Positions 62,659-64,000 of a stretch of DNA of 64,000 nt are shown here, piece after piece. The stretch is taken from positions 1 to 64,000 of the forward strand of contig NZ_JXYH01000008.1 in NCBI RefSeq assembly GCF_001262635.1. Reading direction: 5' to 3'. The notes below the pieces were generated by a model. It was not told where the DNA came from. It made no database searches and saw nothing but the letters and a program-made list of their open reading frames with translations. Both the position numbers and the translations under genes were made by a program. The stretch is from Aestuariivita boseongensis. Its GTDB lineage: Bacteria; Pseudomonadota; Alphaproteobacteria; Rhodobacterales; Rhodobacteraceae. Within the stretch, counting starts at the first letter, position 1; each line of letters opens with the position of its first letter.

Positions 62659-63447
62659 ATGCCCCGCCGCCTTGTCATCCATGCCGGGTTTCACAAGACC
62701 GGCACCACCACGATCCAACAGACCCTCAAGCTGAACCGCCCGGTTCTGAAACCCGTGCTGCGCTCGGTCATGCGTCCGGGCATGAAGGATCTGGTTGTGG
62801 CGGCACGCGGGTTTTCCACCGACGGCGACGCGCTGTCGCGCGCAAAGTTCCACAATCGCTTTGGTTCGTTTCTCTATGAACAGCCCCCCATGCGGCGGCG
62901 CGTGCTGTGCCTGTCGGCCGAAGAGCTCTCCGGCCACCTGCCGGGCCGCCCCAAAGTGCCGGATTACCGCGCGGCGATCAAACTGGCACAGGACATGGCC
63001 GCCGGCGCGCATCTGGTCTTTCCCTATGCCGTGCTGGTGTTTTTCTTCACCACCCGCAATCCCGATGACTGGCTGCAAAGCGCCTGGTCGGAGCATGTCA
63101 AATCCTCCTCCATGACGATGAGCCTTGACGAATTTGCCACGAAGTACCGTGCCGCCGCCGATCTGGAAGGCGTGGTCAGCGAGGTGGCCGCCGCCGTCTC
63201 GGCCAAGGTCGTCCATTCCCGGCTGGAAGAAACCACCGGGGATACCTTCGGCCCGGCCACCCGGCTTCTGGATATCTGCGAGGTACCTCAGGACGTGCGC
63301 GATCAGATGACCCGCCCCGAACCGGCCAACCGCAGGCCCGATCAGGATATCATGGCAGCCTTGCTTGACGCCAACCGCACCATCCGGGACAAGGCAGCCC
63401 TTAAAACCGCCAAGGAACAGATCCTGGCCGCGGCGAAAGGCCCGTGA
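62659..63447 (+). CDS. P-loop sulfotransferase-like protein
   Basis: 262 residues. The N-terminal HAGFHKTGTTTIQ (8-20) is the PAPS phosphate-binding loop of sulfotransferase-like proteins, and TTRNPDDWLQSAW near 133-145 matches the 3'-phosphate motif. The acceptor is unknown. It starts two bases after rimM and overlaps trmD by one base, inserted inside the usual rimM-trmD order. Confidence 0.75.
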   Translation: MPRRLVIHAGFHKTGTTTIQQTLKLNRPVLKPVLRSVMRPGMKDLVVAARGFSTDGDALSRAKFHNRFGSFLYEQPPMRRRVLCLSAEELSGHLPGRPKVPDYRAAIKLAQDMAAGAHLVFPYAVLVFFFTTRNPDDWLQSAWSEHVKSSSMTMSLDEFATKYRAAADLEGVVSEVAAAVSAKVVHSRLEETTGDTFGPATRLLDICEVPQDVRDQMTRPEPANRRPDQDIMAALLDANRTIRDKAALKTAKEQILAAAKGP

Positions 63448-64000
63448 TGAGTGACACAACCCCCTCCCGCGCCAAAGGGCGCAAGACCATCCGCATCAGC
63501 GCGCAGCCGCGCGAGCTGATGACCGGTACGCCGGACCTGCATGGCGTATGGAAGGCCACGGTGATCACCCTCTTTCCCGAGGCGTTCCCCGGCACTCTGG
63601 GCCTCAGCCTCACCGGCAAGGCGTTGAAAGACGGGCTTTGGCAGCTCGATACGATCGATTTGCGCAAGCACGGCATCGGCAAGCATCGCAATGTCGATGA
63701 CACGCCCGCAGGCGGCGGGGCGGGGATGGTCCTGCGCGCCGATGTGATGGGCCCCGCCATTGACGAGGCGCAGGCCCGCGCGCCTGGCAACCGCCCGCTG
63801 ATCTATCTCAGCCCGCGCGGGCGGCGCATGGATCAAACCATGATGCAAAACCTCGCGCGCTGCGACGGGGTGACCCTGATCTGTGGCCGGTTCGAAGGCC
63901 TCGATGAACGGGTGATCGACCATTACGGCGTGCAGGAGGTGTCGCTGGGCGATTTCGTCATGACCGGCGGCGAAATCGCGGCGCAGGCCCTGATCGACGC
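63447..64000 (+). CDS. trmD: tRNA (guanine-N1)-methyltransferase, cut by window edge
   Basis: The first 184 codons are present. After a basic 30-residue leader comes WKATVITLFPEAFPG, then GAGMVLRADV, YLSPRGRRMDQ, LICGRFEGLDERV and SLGDFVMTGGEIAA, the knotted SPOUT SAM-binding motifs of TrmD. It methylates G37 of tRNAs. ATG 63447 overlaps the preceding stop (TGATG). The leader is longer than E. coli's, whose protein starts near VWKATV; the in-frame start choice is therefore slightly uncertain. Confidence 0.93.
   Translation, partial: MSDTTPSRAKGRKTIRISAQPRELMTGTPDLHGVWKATVITLFPEAFPGTLGLSLTGKALKDGLWQLDTIDLRKHGIGKHRNVDDTPAGGGAGMVLRADVMGPAIDEAQARAPGNRPLIYLSPRGRRMDQTMMQNLARCDGVTLICGRFEGLDERVIDHYGVQEVSLGDFVMTGGEIAAQALID

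Noticed and set aside
1-64000. CRISPR arrays, transposons, prophage or defence island
   Set aside because: No regular repeat-spacer pattern, transposase, integrase or phage gene was seen; the content is mainly housekeeping.

Overview
The window looks like chromosomal core DNA of a marine alphaproteobacterium of the Roseobacter group (Rhodobacteraceae). The evidence is the very GC-rich coding sequence, the gene order chvI-chvG-hprK-rapZ-EIIA-HPr divergent from pckA, a long methylsuccinyl-CoA dehydrogenase beside pckA, a split-b F0 ATP synthase cluster (atpI-B-E-b'-F), and several Rhodobacteraceae families (DUF6473, DUF1491, ABZJ_00895-like). This rests on gene content and recall of families, not on a database search. 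No transposase, integrase, prophage, CRISPR array, rRNA or complete tRNA was seen.

Layout. 1-5.8 kb: the first codons of tuf, a lipoprotein, parC, an SH3-domain protein, an SDR, a HIG1-like small protein and a PduO-type cobalamin adenosyltransferase. 5.9-9.6 kb: etfB-etfA, a DUF6473 protein and 3-hydroxybutyryl-CoA dehydrogenase. 9.6-15.0 kb: a minus-strand regulatory block (ChvI/ChvG two-component system, short HprK, RapZ, PTS EIIA and HPr, then an acyltransferase). 15.4-20.8 kb: pckA, a TSUP permease, mcd (ethylmalonyl-CoA pathway) and an extended SDR. 20.8-32.1 kb: a long minus-strand housekeeping run (recO, era, rnc, lepB, acpS, pdxJ, rsh, rpoZ, folK plus membrane proteins). 32.3-36.3 kb: a NYN nuclease-like gene, a B12-binding regulator-like gene, ispH, a methyltransferase and rnhA. 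36.4-39.1 kb: three tandem peptide deformylase paralogues, fmt and a GlsB-type protein. 39.2-46.6 kb: a MalY/PatB enzyme, an AT-richer patch with a Cys-rich exported protein, a glutathionyl-hydroquinone reductase, an atypical response regulator, two cobalamin genes and a lytic transglycosylase. 46.7-55.1 kb: smc, a GntR regulator and the F0 genes. 55.3-58.2 kb: ArsR, EamA, LysR and AzoR. 58.5-64 kb: ffh, two GNATs, chorismate mutase, rpsP, rimM, a sulfotransferase-like gene and the start of trmD.

How the genes connect. ETF would collect electrons from acyl-CoA dehydrogenases such as Mcd. Mcd, 3-hydroxybutyryl-CoA dehydrogenase and PckA together suggest acetyl-CoA/C4 assimilation and gluconeogenesis. 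The incomplete PTS (HPr, EIIA and HprK without sugar permeases here) next to ChvG/ChvI and pckA suggests a regulatory rather than transport role. Sites with a GCGCT core lie upstream of both pckA and mcd and could link them to one regulator.

The most unusual non-coding structure is a run of four perfect short hairpins, each with a 3-nt loop, packed between the convergent arsR and eamA genes (55663-55765). Other points of interest are the AT-richer Cys-rich gene flanked by GTTTCGCG dyads and a tRNA-like fragment, a peptide deformylase paralogue that has lost catalytic residues, and a full CtrA-type site in front of an atypical single-domain response regulator. I did not find a clearly new multi-gene defence or biosynthetic system.
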